Numbered from the stretch's first letter, positions 1 to 8,692 are shown. The stretch: DNA of 64,000 bases from Prevotella sp. tf2-5 (GCF_900115435.1 NZ_FOWK01000010.1:1-64000), one strand, 5' to 3'. Numbers and translations are program-made. Notes: generated by a model not told the origin, from the sequence alone.

Positions 1-261
1 AACATAACCTCAGACATCATCGAGTCGACATTCGGATGTTTCAAAGCAAGGATGTCACCCAACAAGAACAACGGATACACACCACTTGTGCTATTGATTC
101 CGCTGTCACTCAAAGTCAGCACAATTGATGACTGTAGAAATTTTAACGTCAGCCATTTGCTTGCCAGAACTACCATTACCGACATCAAGAAATGGAGAGG
201 GGACAACTTATTGCCAAACCCCTCCATTAAAAGAATGAATGTGGTTAAAAATATAGCATAA
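1..261 (+). CDS. C-terminal part of a probable transposase, cut by the window edge
   Basis: The frame is open from base 1 to a TAA at 259-261, so only the last 86 residues are visible; the first ATG inside it (52) is probably not the true start. The fragment begins with an SDIIESTFG-like stretch, which resembles the C-terminal acidic motif of transposase-like proteins common in Bacteroidota. I recognise the pattern but cannot name the IS family. A MITE-like element and a dispersed repeat lie just downstream, which fits a mobile-element graveyard. It could also be a decayed copy. Confidence 0.4.
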   Translation, partial: NITSDIIESTFGCFKARMSPNKNNGYTPLVLLIPLSLKVSTIDDCRNFNVSHLLARTTITDIKKWRGDNLLPNPSIKRMNVVKNIA

Positions 262-340
262 AATGGTATGCTAACTTAACAACCTAGGACAGTCCCCCTG
301 TGAGCTTGCATCATCTTTTCGATGATGTTACATCCCAAAC

Positions 341-514
341 CATCTCAAAAAATTATTCAAGCTGGCGCATTGAGAGGTTAGCGGTTAGTGATTACATCTT
401 ATTTCAGACATCATCCTTCATCCATCGTTTATCTAACATCTAATTAGAGTGCTGTAATATTGTATTCTACCTGAGATTAAAGGAGTCCGCAGGATTGAAT
501 AATTTTTTGAGATG
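341..514. mobile_element. MITE-like element with perfect 20-bp terminal inverted repeats
   Basis: The left end at 341-360 reads CATCTCAAAAAATTATTCAA and the right end at 495-514 is its exact reverse complement. The 174-bp unit has no credible ORF. No clear target-site duplication is visible in the immediate flanks. A separate small hairpin (CATCATC/GATGATG, 309-327) lies to its left. Together with the next repeat this accounts for most of the 359-bp gap 262-620. Confidence 0.55.
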
Positions 515-553
515 TGGCAAAGAGATCTGGGGGATCTACAGGATCTGTGTGAC
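515..553 (-). repeat. Dispersed intergenic repeat, single copy
   Basis: Read on the minus strand this begins GTCACACAGATCCTGTAGAT and continues into a C-run followed by AGATC. The same sequence occurs at 4032, at 7703 and, inverted, at the end of the element 4032-4193. It directly abuts the MITE-like unit. Confidence 0.6.
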
Positions 554-591
554 CTAATCGATGAGGGGAGGTTGAAATAGTGAGGAATAAA

Positions 592-623
592 TTTGGAACA
601 TTGCGAAAAAAATATTACTTTTG
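592..623 (+). promoter_or_regulatory. Promoter of the capD-like gene
   Basis: TTTG at 592-595, a 20-bp spacer and TACTTTTG at 616-623 match the Bacteroidota -33/-7 consensus. Transcription should start near 630, which rules out the upstream in-frame TTG (621) and supports the ATG at 648. Confidence 0.7.
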
Positions 624-647
624 CAACCGAATATTAAGGAAAGCGCT

Positions 648-2585
648 ATGAATCCATTTTATAAAATAGTTAGTTGGTATTTCAAAAAGAACTCACTACC
701 GTATTGGTGTATCTTCCTGTTTGACTGCTTCTTGATGCTCTTGTCGGGTATCTTCTCGTATTGGCTGTTTAACAAGACCAATGCGTTGGTGGAGCACCGT
801 TTCAATGTGCTGAACACCCTTCTGATCTATATCGCCCTGAGCTGGGTGGGCTTCCGCTTGTTCCATACGTATTCTGGTATTGTGCGCTATTCGTCATTCG
901 TGGACTTGACGAAGGTCGCATGGGGTAACCTCGTGGGACTCGTCCTCTCCGTGGTTGTCATGTACCTGCTGGATATATGGAAGGTACCGGAGGTCGGTAT
1001 CCTGTCACTGACGGAGACATGCCTCACCTTCTTTATCGCTACCCTGATGATGTGGGCCTCACGCATCTTGGTGAAGACACTCTATGACGTTACCTTCTCA
1101 GACAAGCGTGCCATGCGGGTTCTGATCTATGGGGCGATGTCGGGAGGTGTCGGTCTTGCGAAGATGATCCGTAGTCAGACGCCCAGGAAATTCCAGTTGT
1201 GTGGATTCATCTCTCATGATGAGCATGCCAAGCACTTCCGACTGATGGGCGAGAAGGTATATTCGACTCATGACGATTTCACGAAAATCATCAAAGATAA
1301 AGGTATCGAGGGTATCCTGGTGTCGCCTCTCCGTATCCAGGACTTCCAGAATAACCAGGAGCTACAGGATATCTTTATCGGTGCCGGACTGAAAATATTC
1401 CTGGCGCAAGTTGCCAAGGAAATGAATGTCGAGGGAACTGAGTCGAACATGAATGACCTGCAACTGAAGGAGGTCAGCGTGGAGGATCTGTTACCCCGTG
1501 AGGAGATCAGCGTGGACCTGAAGTCGGTCGAGGAGCTGTTGACGGGTAAGAAGGTGCTGATCACCGGTGCCGCTGGCTCTATCGGCTCGGAGATGGTGCG
1601 ACAGGTGGCTAAGTTTAAACCTGCTGCCATGGTGCTCATTGACCAGGCGGAGACTCCCCAGCATGATATCCGTCTGATGATGGCGAAGGACTTCCCGGAG
1701 GTCAAGGCGGAGACCATCGTGACAAGTATCAGTCGTCAGAACCGTATGGATGCCCTCTTCAGGACGTTCCGTCCGGATTATGTGTTCCATGCCGCTGCCT
1801 ATAAGCATGTGCCGATGATGGAGGATAACCCCTCGGAGGCGGTGCTGAACAATATCTACGGTACCAAGGTGATCGCCGATATGGCAGTGAAATACGGGGT
1901 GAAGAAATTCGTGATGATCTCTACGGACAAGGCGGTGAACCCCACGAATGTGATGGGTTGCTCGAAACGTATCTGTGAGATCTACGTACAGTCGCTGGAC
2001 CGTAAGCTGAAACTGGAACAGATGAAGAATAAACAAAGTGAGCCGCTGACTCAGTTCGTGACGACTCGCTTCGGTAATGTGCTGGGCTCTAACGGCAGTG
2101 TGATACCGTTGTTCAAGGAACAGATCAAGAACGGTGGACCGGTGACGGTGACACATCCTGACATCATCCGCTTCTTCATGCTCATCCCTGAGGCTTGTAA
2201 ACTGGTGCTGGAGGCTGGCACGAAGGGTAATGGCGGTGAGATCTTCGTCTTCGACATGGGAAAACCGGTGCGTATCGCTGACCTGGCTGCCCGTATGATC
2301 AAACTATCGGGGGCGAAGAACGTGAAGATCGAGTATACGGGGCTCCGTGAGGGTGAGAAACTCTATGAGGAGGTGCTCAGCGAGGCGGAGAATACCAAAC
2401 CGACATTCCATAAGAAGATACGTATCGCCCAGGTACGGGAGTATGACTATGAGCAGGCGGCTAAGGATATCGACGAGCTGATAGCCATCTCCAAGGAGTA
2501 TGACGATATGGCGACGGTGAAGAAGATGAAGGAGATCGTTCCTGAGTTTAAATCCAATAATTCCAAATACGAACAACTAGACTAA
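648..2585 (+). CDS. Membrane-bound nucleoside-diphosphate-sugar 4,6-dehydratase/epimerase (CapD/WbpM/PglF family)
   Basis: About 645 residues. Four hydrophobic segments lie in the first 150 residues, followed by a first Rossmann-like region (VLIYGAMSGG) and then the SDR catalytic domain with GAAGSIGSE for NAD(P) binding and STDKAVNP..MGCSKR. A methionine sits where most SDRs carry the catalytic tyrosine, as is usual in the long WbpM-type dehydratases. Such enzymes act at the inner face of the cytoplasmic membrane on UDP-N-acetyl-hexosamines and feed surface polysaccharide or glycan synthesis. The ATG at 648 is chosen because the promoter -7 box ends at 623. The main polysaccharide locus lies 10 kb away. 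The exact substrate cannot be read from the sequence. Confidence 0.88.
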   Translation: MNPFYKIVSWYFKKNSLPYWCIFLFDCFLMLLSGIFSYWLFNKTNALVEHRFNVLNTLLIYIALSWVGFRLFHTYSGIVRYSSFVDLTKVAWGNLVGLVLSVVVMYLLDIWKVPEVGILSLTETCLTFFIATLMMWASRILVKTLYDVTFSDKRAMRVLIYGAMSGGVGLAKMIRSQTPRKFQLCGFISHDEHAKHFRLMGEKVYSTHDDFTKIIKDKGIEGILVSPLRIQDFQNNQELQDIFIGAGLKIFLAQVAKEMNVEGTESNMNDLQLKEVSVEDLLPREEISVDLKSVEELLTGKKVLITGAAGSIGSEMVRQVAKFKPAAMVLIDQAETPQHDIRLMMAKDFPEVKAETIVTSISRQNRMDALFRTFRPDYVFHAAAYKHVPMMEDNPSEAVLNNIYGTKVIADMAVKYGVKKFVMISTDKAVNPTNVMGCSKRICEIYVQSLDRKLKLEQMKNKQSEPLTQFVTTRFGNVLGSNGSVIPLFKEQIKNGGPVTVTHPDIIRFFMLIPEACKLVLEAGTKGNGGEIFVFDMGKPVRIADLAARMIKLSGAKNVKIEYTGLREGEKLYEEVLSEAENTKPTFHKKIRIAQVREYDYEQAAKDIDELIAISKEYDDMATVKKMKEIVPEFKSNNSKYEQLD

Positions 2586-2607
2586 ATAACCAAAAACATT
2601 CAGACAA

Positions 2608-3972
2608 ATGACAAGACAAAAGAAATTTATCCTTCCTGAGAGTGAGATTCCTACACAGTGGTATAATATCCTGGCGGATATGCCTAACAAACCGTTGCCA
2701 CCGATTCATCCGGCAACGAAACAGCCTTTGACATGGCAGGACCTGGCTCATATCTTCCCGGAGGAGTGCTCGAAACAGGAACTGGACATGGAGCACCGGT
2801 GGATCGATATCCCGGAGGAGGTGCTCGAGAAATATAAGTTCTATCGCTCTACGCCCCTGGTGCGCGCCTATGAGCTGGAGAAGGCGATAGGGACTCCCGC
2901 ACATATCTATTTCAAGAATGAGTCGACGAACCCGCTGGGCTCGCATAAGATCAACTCCGCTCTGCCTCAGTGCTATTATGCGAAGCAGGAGGGGACAACG
3001 AATGTCACGACGGAGACGGGTGCCGGACAATGGGGCGCCGCCCTGTCGTATGCGGCAAAGATCTTCGGACTGGACTGTGCGGTGTATCAGGTGAAGATCA
3101 CCATGCAGCAGAAACCGTACCGCTCGAGTATCATGAGGACGTTCGGGGCTGCGGTGACAGGCTCTCCCTCGATGTCTACCCGTGCGGGAAAGGATATCCT
3201 GACGGTGGATCCTACGCATCCAGGGTCTCTGGGTACTGCTATCTCGGAGGCTGTGGAGCTTGCCACGACGACTCCGAAATGTAAATATGTGCTGGGCTCT
3301 GTGCTGAACCATGTGGCGCTGCACCAGTCGATTATCGGACTGGAGGCTGAGAAACAGATGGAGATGGCAGGGGAGTATCCAGATATGGTGATCGCCTGCT
3401 TCGGCGGTGGTAGTAACTTCGGTGGTATCGCCTTCCCCTTCATGCGTCATAACATCCTGGAAGGGAAGAAGACGGTGTTCATCGCCGCTGAGCCTGACAG
3501 CTGTCCGAAACTGACGCGCGGAAAGTTCCAGTATGACTTCGGGGACGAGGCGGGGTATACGCCTCTGCTGCCGATGTATACGCTGGGGCATCAGTTCAAA
3601 CCGAGTAATATCCATGCGGGTGGCTTGCGCTACCATGGCGCTGGTATGATCGTGTCTCAGCTCATCAAGGACGGCTATATGAAGGGTGTGGATATCCCTC
3701 AATTGGAGACCTTCGAGGCGGGTATGTTGTTTGCTCGCACGGAGGGTATCATCCCTGCGCCTGAGAGTTGTCATGCGATTGCTGCTACGATACGGGAGGC
3801 GAAGAAGTGTAAGGAGAGTGGGGAGGAGAAGGTGATCCTCTTTAACCTCTCTGGACATGGGTTGATTGACATGCCGTCGTATGAGCAGTTTATCAGTGGT
3901 GATCTCCAGAATTACACGGTAACGGATGAGGAGATTGAAAAGAATGTCTCGCAGTTGGAAAAGATTATTTAA
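2608..3972 (+). CDS. trpB: Tryptophan synthase beta chain, TrpB2 type
   Basis: 454 residues of the fold-II PLP family. GSHKIN carries the probable Schiff-base lysine (K114), ETGAGQWG follows the pattern of TrpB, and GGGSNFGG binds the phosphate. The long N-terminus (about 90 residues before the PLP domain) and length mark the TrpB2 subgroup, which joins indole and serine to make tryptophan and often works without an adjacent trpA. No trpA or other trp gene is in the window. It starts 22 nt after the capD-like stop, so it may be cotranscribed, but the functions are unrelated. A strong terminator follows. Confidence 0.9.
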   Translation: MTRQKKFILPESEIPTQWYNILADMPNKPLPPIHPATKQPLTWQDLAHIFPEECSKQELDMEHRWIDIPEEVLEKYKFYRSTPLVRAYELEKAIGTPAHIYFKNESTNPLGSHKINSALPQCYYAKQEGTTNVTTETGAGQWGAALSYAAKIFGLDCAVYQVKITMQQKPYRSSIMRTFGAAVTGSPSMSTRAGKDILTVDPTHPGSLGTAISEAVELATTTPKCKYVLGSVLNHVALHQSIIGLEAEKQMEMAGEYPDMVIACFGGGSNFGGIAFPFMRHNILEGKKTVFIAAEPDSCPKLTRGKFQYDFGDEAGYTPLLPMYTLGHQFKPSNIHAGGLRYHGAGMIVSQLIKDGYMKGVDIPQLETFEAGMLFARTEGIIPAPESCHAIAATIREAKKCKESGEEKVILFNLSGHGLIDMPSYEQFISGDLQNYTVTDEEIEKNVSQLEKII

Positions 3973-3996
3973 TAAGGAGACCCGGACCCTCCTAAA

Positions 3997-4024
3997 TCCC
4001 CCCTGTTTAGGGGGGACTTTTTTG
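3997..4024 (+). terminator. Intrinsic terminator after trpB
   Basis: TCCCCCC, a 6-nt loop and GGGGGGA (3997-4016) form a 7-bp GC-rich stem followed by a T-rich run. Confidence 0.85.
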
Positions 4025-4031
4025 TTTTATT

Positions 4032-4193
4032 GTCACACAGATCCAGTAGATCCCACGGATTTATTTGCCACGAATTTATGGATAGCCCCAAAGGGGCTAC
4101 TCTTATTCGTGTAAATTAGTAAGATTCGTGCAATCGTGTTCTAATAAAAATCTGTGGAAAATAAATCTGGGGGATCTGTGAGATCTGTGTGAC
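4032..4193. mobile_element. MITE/REPIN-like element with imperfect terminal inverted repeats of about 40 bp
   Basis: The left end GTCACACAGATCCAGTAGAT and the right end, read in reverse, GTCACACAGATCTCACAGAT are related, and the similarity continues inward through a C-rich block, ATTTATTT and CCAC. The centre holds a perfect TAGCCCC/GGGGCTA hairpin. Single ends of the same repeat occur at 515-553 and 7703-7721. The left end follows a terminator T-run, as at 7703. It fills the gap between trpB and the symporter gene. Confidence 0.6.
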
Positions 4194-4194
4194 T

Positions 4195-5625
4195 TTAAAA
4201 AGGCGATTTAGTTTTAATGAGGGAAAGGGAGAGGAACGTGATCATACCGTTCAACATGAGGAGCTCGTAACCGAAATGGTAACCCGTATATTGCCCTACA
4301 AACCAATCCAGAAGATAACAGAGGATAGGGGAGGCAATACAGATATAAGGCACTAAACGGTCGTTCACAGGACGCTTGGTGAATAATCCGTAGGCGAAGA
4401 GCCCTAACAGGGGACCATAGGTATAGGAACAGAGGATGTAGATGGCATCGATGATGCTGGTGGAGTTCAATACCTTAAACAACAAAATAAAGATCGTAAA
4501 CACTACCGCCACGAGGATATGAGCCTTTTTACGCAGTGTCTCGTCACCTGGTCGACGACAGATATCCACACAGAAACTGGTCGTCAGTGCTGTCATGGCT
4601 GAGTCGGCACTGGAGAATGATGCCGCTAAGATTCCAAGGACGAAGAGGTAAGATGTGAGATGGGTGATGGAAGAGGTATGATGGGTGATGAAGGTGGGAA
4701 GGAGTTCGTCACCCGCAGCTGGAAGGGTGATGCCATGTGTGGCATACCACTGTGTCAACAGGATACCTAACGACAGGAAGAGGAGGTTGGCGGGAAAGAA
4801 CATCACACCATAGGTACACATATCTTTCTGGGCATCACGCAGTGACTTACAGGTGAGGTTCTTCTGCATCATGTCCTGGTCGAGACCTGTCATCACGATG
4901 ACGATGAACACACCACTGAGAAACTGTTTCCAGAAATGCTGTTTCGACATCCAGTCGTCAAAGACAAAGATACGACTCTTGCTGTCTGACGCTACTGCCT
5001 GTACTGCCTCTCCCCATGTCATCCCCAGGTCATTCACCACTTGCCAGATGATCAACAGGAGTGCCGTGAAGAGGAAAATGGTCTGGAGGACATCCGTGAA
5101 TACTAACGTACGGATACCTCCGCGACAGGTGTAGAGCCAGATGAGGAGTACCATGCCCAGGACGGTGAATACAAAGGGAATACCCATGGTGTCGAAGGCA
5201 AAACGCTGGAGGATGATACAGACGACATAGAAACGTACGGCTGCTCCTGTCATCTTCGATAACAGGAAGAAAGAGGCTCCTGTCTGGTACGACCGGGGAC
5301 CTAACCGTTGTCCGAGATAGGAGTAGATCGTGGTGAGGTTCAGCCGGTAGTACAATGGCAACAACAGGAATGCGACGAGGATATATCCTAGGATAAAGCC
5401 CAGACAGGTCTGGAGATAGGTCATGTCAATGGTATTCACCATGCCTGGTACGCTCACAAAGGTGACACCGGAGATGGAGGCTCCTATCATACCGAAAGCC
5501 ACCATATACCAAGGTGACTGTCGGTTGCCCCTGTAGAATGTCTCATTCGTTGCTTTCCTGCCTGTCCACCAACTGATGCTAAACAACAGACAGAAATATC
5601 CTATCACTAATAATCCATAGCCCAT
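4195..5625 (-). CDS. Sodium:solute symporter (SSS/SLC5 family)
   Basis: 476 residues with about 13 predicted membrane helices. The N-terminal GRKATNETFYRGNR and GASISGVTFVSVPG segments, the GGIRTLVFTDVLQ loop and the SSADSAMTALTTS segment are typical of the family. It should take up a small organic solute with sodium; the substrate is not readable. It starts 6 nt after the stop of the kinase-regulator gene, so the pair is probably an operon. Residues encoded by 4649-4697 come from a 7-nt tandem repeat, giving Thr/Ser/His-rich sequence in a loop. Confidence 0.88.
   Translation of the reverse strand: MGYGLLVIGYFCLLFSISWWTGRKATNETFYRGNRQSPWYMVAFGMIGASISGVTFVSVPGMVNTIDMTYLQTCLGFILGYILVAFLLLPLYYRLNLTTIYSYLGQRLGPRSYQTGASFFLLSKMTGAAVRFYVVCIILQRFAFDTMGIPFVFTVLGMVLLIWLYTCRGGIRTLVFTDVLQTIFLFTALLLIIWQVVNDLGMTWGEAVQAVASDSKSRIFVFDDWMSKQHFWKQFLSGVFIVIVMTGLDQDMMQKNLTCKSLRDAQKDMCTYGVMFFPANLLFLSLGILLTQWYATHGITLPAAGDELLPTFITHHTSSITHLTSYLFVLGILAASFSSADSAMTALTTSFCVDICRRPGDETLRKKAHILVAVVFTIFILLFKVLNSTSIIDAIYILCSYTYGPLLGLFAYGLFTKRPVNDRLVPYICIASPILCYLLDWFVGQYTGYHFGYELLMLNGMITFLSLSLIKTKSPF
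4649..4697. repeat. Heptanucleotide tandem repeat (NNNGATG type), inside the symporter gene
   Basis: Seven consecutive 7-nt units, most ending GATG on the plus strand: TAAGATG, TGAGATG, GGTGATG, GAAGAGG, TATGATG, GGTGATG, AAGGTGG. It is translated on the minus strand as a Thr/Ser/His-rich loop containing HLTSY. The same motif occurs in the signal peptide of the lipoprotein at 12296-12700. Confidence 0.7.
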
Positions 5626-5631
5626 AAAAAC

Positions 5632-7329
5632 CTATTTTCTCAGTTCCTCAAAATATTCGGAGGGCTGGACTCCCATTTCCTTCTTGAAAGTGGTGGCGAA
5701 GTATTTGGGATCCTTGAAACCTACCTGATAGGCGATGTCACTGACTCGCAGGTCTGGTTGTTGCTGGGCTAAGCGACAGGCAGTCTTGATACGGTAGTTA
5801 CGGATGAAGCCTGAGACATTCATTCCTGTTACGGCACGTAGCTTATTATATAAGGTGGAGGCACTGGCTCCCATGTCACGGGCAAAACTGTCACGGTCGT
5901 AATCACTGTCTGAGAGATGGGCGTCCAGACACTCTATGGCTCGCTGGAGGAAATCATTATCGGTAGTGGGAGCTGTCGCCTTGATCTGCTCGATATTCTC
6001 CTCGGTGCTCTGTTGCTGGAAGAGGTGGCGGATACGCCGGCGATTCTCGATGATATTGTCGATGCGGAGCTGGAGGTCTCCCAGGCGGAAGGGTTTGGTG
6101 ACATAGTCGTCGGCTCCTAAGAGCAGGGCTTCCTTACGGTCTTCCTCCTGTGTCTTTGCCGTCAGCAGGATGATGGGCAGGTGACTGTAGTCCGGGTCTG
6201 CCTTCAGACGGGTCACCAGTTCGTTGCCATCCATCTCTGGCATCATCACATCAGAGACAATCAGGTCGAGGTCGTGGGCATGTATCACGTCAAGGGCCTC
6301 CACACCATTGGAGGCGGTGAGGACGTGGTAGTGTTGCTGCAACAGCTGTTTCATGAGCATTAACAGCTCGATATTGTCCTCTACCACCAGGATGGTGTAG
6401 ATGTCATCATTCTCCTCTTCGATGATGGGAAGGGGAGTGGTGTCCTCCTGTGGGGTCTCGAGAGTTGTCGCCATGTCGGCGATATTACTATGTGCCTCTG
6501 TGGGATTGATCTGGTGACTCTCGTCGATCTGGGAGGCTGAGAAGGCGTTCTTCTTAATAGGCAGCTCTATGATGAAGGTGGTGCCCTGTCCCTCAAAGGT
6601 CTGACACTGGATGGTGCCTCTGTGGAGGTATACCAGGTCACGGGTGAGGGCTAGTCCGATACCGGTGCCAAAGGTGCCGTGCTTGCGGTATTCTCCATCG
6701 TGGAAACGGGTGAAGAGGTGTTTCATCTTGTCATGGGGAATACCTGTGCCGTTGTCACTGACCCGGATGATGACTTTGTCGTAACGGGAATTGGTGGCGA
6801 CATCCATCGTGACTTTTCCTTCCTTGCCGGTGTATTTGACGGCATTCGACAGGAGGTTGAAGATGATCTTGTCGAGTTTGTCGGTGTCTATCCATCCCAT
6901 CATACTCTCTGGTTTGCAACGAACGGTAAACTCCATGCCCTTCTTTGCCATCAGGGGCTCTATACACAGGGCGGTCTCCCGGATATAGTTCATCACATCT
7001 CCATTACTCACACGGAGCTTCAGCTCTCCTGACTGGGACTTACTGGTCTCGAGGATCTGCTGGAGCAGTCGTACGACACGGGCGATATTCAGTTCCATCA
7101 GGTCGTAGTCCCTGCTGTTGTCGGGGGCTGTCTTACGAAGGCGTTCCACTGATGCTGACACAATGGTCAGGGGGGTAAGCAACTCATGGGTGATATTCGT
7201 GAAAATATAACTCATCTGCAGCTGGTTACGGATTCGTACGCTACGACGATAAAGTGCCCGCCCTATTAAGGAGAACACGATGACCAGTAGGATGCTTATG
7301 AGGATAACCAGGGTGGTTAGGTTCATCAT
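5632..7329 (-). CDS. Hybrid two-component regulator (HisKA-HATPase-REC-AraC HTH) without a periplasmic sensor domain
   Basis: 565 residues. One N-terminal membrane helix (about 5-25), then HisKA with H48 in NITHELLTPLT, HATPase with N-box NLLSNAVKYT, DNGTGI and GTGIGLAL, a receiver domain with D360 in SDVMMPEMDG and the conserved TKPF lysine, and a C-terminal AraC-type DNA-binding domain (about 460-565). Bacteroidota hybrid systems normally carry a large periplasmic sensor of about 700 residues before the kinase; it is absent here. The protein is 6 nt upstream of the symporter gene, so the transporter may supply the sensing step. That coupling is inference; the domain calls are firm. Confidence 0.9.
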   Translation of the reverse strand: MMNLTTLVILISILLVIVFSLIGRALYRRSVRIRNQLQMSYIFTNITHELLTPLTIVSASVERLRKTAPDNSRDYDLMELNIARVVRLLQQILETSKSQSGELKLRVSNGDVMNYIRETALCIEPLMAKKGMEFTVRCKPESMMGWIDTDKLDKIIFNLLSNAVKYTGKEGKVTMDVATNSRYDKVIIRVSDNGTGIPHDKMKHLFTRFHDGEYRKHGTFGTGIGLALTRDLVYLHRGTIQCQTFEGQGTTFIIELPIKKNAFSASQIDESHQINPTEAHSNIADMATTLETPQEDTTPLPIIEEENDDIYTILVVEDNIELLMLMKQLLQQHYHVLTASNGVEALDVIHAHDLDLIVSDVMMPEMDGNELVTRLKADPDYSHLPIILLTAKTQEEDRKEALLLGADDYVTKPFRLGDLQLRIDNIIENRRRIRHLFQQQSTEENIEQIKATAPTTDNDFLQRAIECLDAHLSDSDYDRDSFARDMGASASTLYNKLRAVTGMNVSGFIRNYRIKTACRLAQQQPDLRVSDIAYQVGFKDPKYFATTFKKEMGVQPSEYFEELRK

Positions 7330-7350
7330 TATTTATTAGTTTGTTGGATG

Positions 7351-7381
7351 CAAAGATACTTTTTTTTTATTTTATCTCCAA
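7351..7381 (-). promoter_or_regulatory. Promoter of the regulator-symporter operon
   Basis: On the minus strand TATCTTTG (7358-7351) is preceded at about 20 bp by TTGG (7381-7378). The transcript would carry a leader of about 15 nt before the ATG at 7329. Confidence 0.55.
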
Positions 7382-7493
7382 CAAAAGTGGGGAAAAAGTC
7401 GTTTTTTCAACTAAAATAGTTTGAAATCGGTTATTTATGGTTTATAATTCGTGATTTTCACGGATTTCAAACCATATTTAATGATAAGTGAAC

Positions 7494-7522
7494 TTGATGA
7501 TGCCTGAAATATACTATCTTTG
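7494..7522 (+). promoter_or_regulatory. Promoter with no downstream ORF
   Basis: TTG at 7494-7496, an 18-bp spacer and TATCTTTG at 7515-7522, followed by GC. No coding frame of useful length follows before the terminator at 7664-7693. Confidence 0.6.
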
Positions 7523-7528
7523 CACCAG

Positions 7529-7693
7529 TGAAAGAAAAAGAGTTTTTTCAGTCACTTTTTTCTAGAAGTAAGAACGTGATGTTCTGAAAAGGAAAAAGAT
7601 TATTTTGTTTAGATTTTTAATGGTTAAGGTTTATGGTTGATTAATTTAGTTTTTTAAAGTACGAAAAGACTCGCTGTGAAGCGAGTCTTTTTT
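7529..7693 (+). ncRNA. Candidate small RNA of about 165 nt
   Basis: A good promoter ends at 7522 and an intrinsic terminator ends at 7693; only tiny frames lie between. The 5' part can fold (GTGA..GAAAAA with TTTTTC..TCAC, 7529-7558). It is convergent with trxB and divergent from the regulator gene. I do not recognise the family. It could also be the leader of a lost gene. Confidence 0.45.
7664..7693 (+). terminator. Intrinsic terminator of the candidate small RNA
   Basis: AAAAGACTCGC, loop TGTGAA, GCGAGTCTTTT: an 11-bp stem running into T6. Confidence 0.85.
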
Positions 7694-7702
7694 GTTTTTA
7701 TT

Positions 7703-7758
7703 GTCACACAGATCCTGTAGATGTCTGATGGTTGATGTCTGAGGTCTGATGTGAGATT
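7703..7758. repeat. Dispersed repeat end followed by heptamer repeats
   Basis: GTCACACAGATCCTGTAGAT (7703-7722) is another copy of the repeat at 515-553 and 4032-4193. It is followed by 7-nt units (TCTGATG, GTTGATG, TCTGAGG, TCTGATG, TGAGATT) that run up to the trxB stop codon. Confidence 0.6.
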
Positions 7759-8689
7759 ATGCGTTGTTGAGAAGGAAACGCTCCGCTTCGATCGCTGCCT
7801 GGCAACCAGTACCTGCAGCAGTGATAGCCTGACGGTAGGTGGGGTCAGCACAGTCGCCCGCCACGAAAATACCAGGGATCTTAGTCTTCGGTGTCCCCTC
7901 TATCTTCTTCAAATAACCTACCTCATCAGTATCTAACCACTCCTTGAAGATATCCGTGTTGGGCTTGTGACCGATGGCAAGGAAGAAACCGTCGATGGCA
8001 ATATCCACCAGTTCTTCATCGGGCTCCCCCTTCCGTTTTACCAGATGAGCTCCCTCTACACCATTCTCACCAAAGAGACCGAGGGTGTTATGCTCGAAGA
8101 GGATCTCGATGTTCTCTGCTGCCATGACTCGTTCCTGCATGACTTTCGAGGCACGGAGGAAGGGCTTGCGTACAATCATATATACCTTGGCGGCAAGGTG
8201 ACTCAGGTAGAGGGCGTCCTCACAGGCGGTATCACCACCACCTACTACTGCCACTGTCTTCTTACGATAGAAGAAACCGTCACAAGTAGCACAGGCAGAG
8301 ACTCCCTGACCGTTGTATTTACGCTCGTCATCCAGTCCAAGATACTTCGCGGAGGCTCCTGTGGCGATAATCACGGTGTCTGCGATGATCTCCTCACCAT
8401 CCTCTGCCCAACAGTGATAGGGGGCTTGGGAGAAGTCGACCTTGGTGATGGAACCATCACGGATGTCGGTGCCAAAGCGTTCTGCCTGTTCACGAAGGTC
8501 CATCATCATCTGATTACCATCGACTCCCTGGGGATAACCCGGGAAATTCTCCACTTCCGTGGTCTGGGTGAGTTGTCCGCCTGGTTGTATACCACAATAC
8601 TCAATCGGGTTGAGATTAGCTCGTGAGGCATAGATGGCTGCAGTATAACCTGCAGGTCCACTGCCGATAATGAGGCACTTTGTTCTCAT
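7757..8689 (-). CDS. trxB: Thioredoxin reductase
   Basis: 310 residues, the usual length of low-molecular-weight TrxB. N-terminal FAD site GSGPAGYTAA, redox-active pair in SACATCDG, NADPH site VGGGDTACEDA, and C-terminal FAD contact GIFVAGDC. It reduces thioredoxin with NADPH in the cytoplasm. It lies 40 nt downstream of the glutathione peroxidase gene on the same strand, so the two are probably cotranscribed as an oxidative-stress pair. The spacer consists of heptamer repeats. Confidence 0.96.
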   Translation of the reverse strand: MRTKCLIIGSGPAGYTAAIYASRANLNPIEYCGIQPGGQLTQTTEVENFPGYPQGVDGNQMMMDLREQAERFGTDIRDGSITKVDFSQAPYHCWAEDGEEIIADTVIIATGASAKYLGLDDERKYNGQGVSACATCDGFFYRKKTVAVVGGGDTACEDALYLSHLAAKVYMIVRKPFLRASKVMQERVMAAENIEILFEHNTLGLFGENGVEGAHLVKRKGEPDEELVDIAIDGFFLAIGHKPNTDIFKEWLDTDEVGYLKKIEGTPKTKIPGIFVAGDCADPTYRQAITAAGTGCQAAIEAERFLLNNA

Positions 8690-8692
8690 AAA

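Noticed and set aside
621..647. Upstream TTG start for the capD-like gene
   Set aside because: The TTG lies inside the -7 box, upstream of the expected transcription start.
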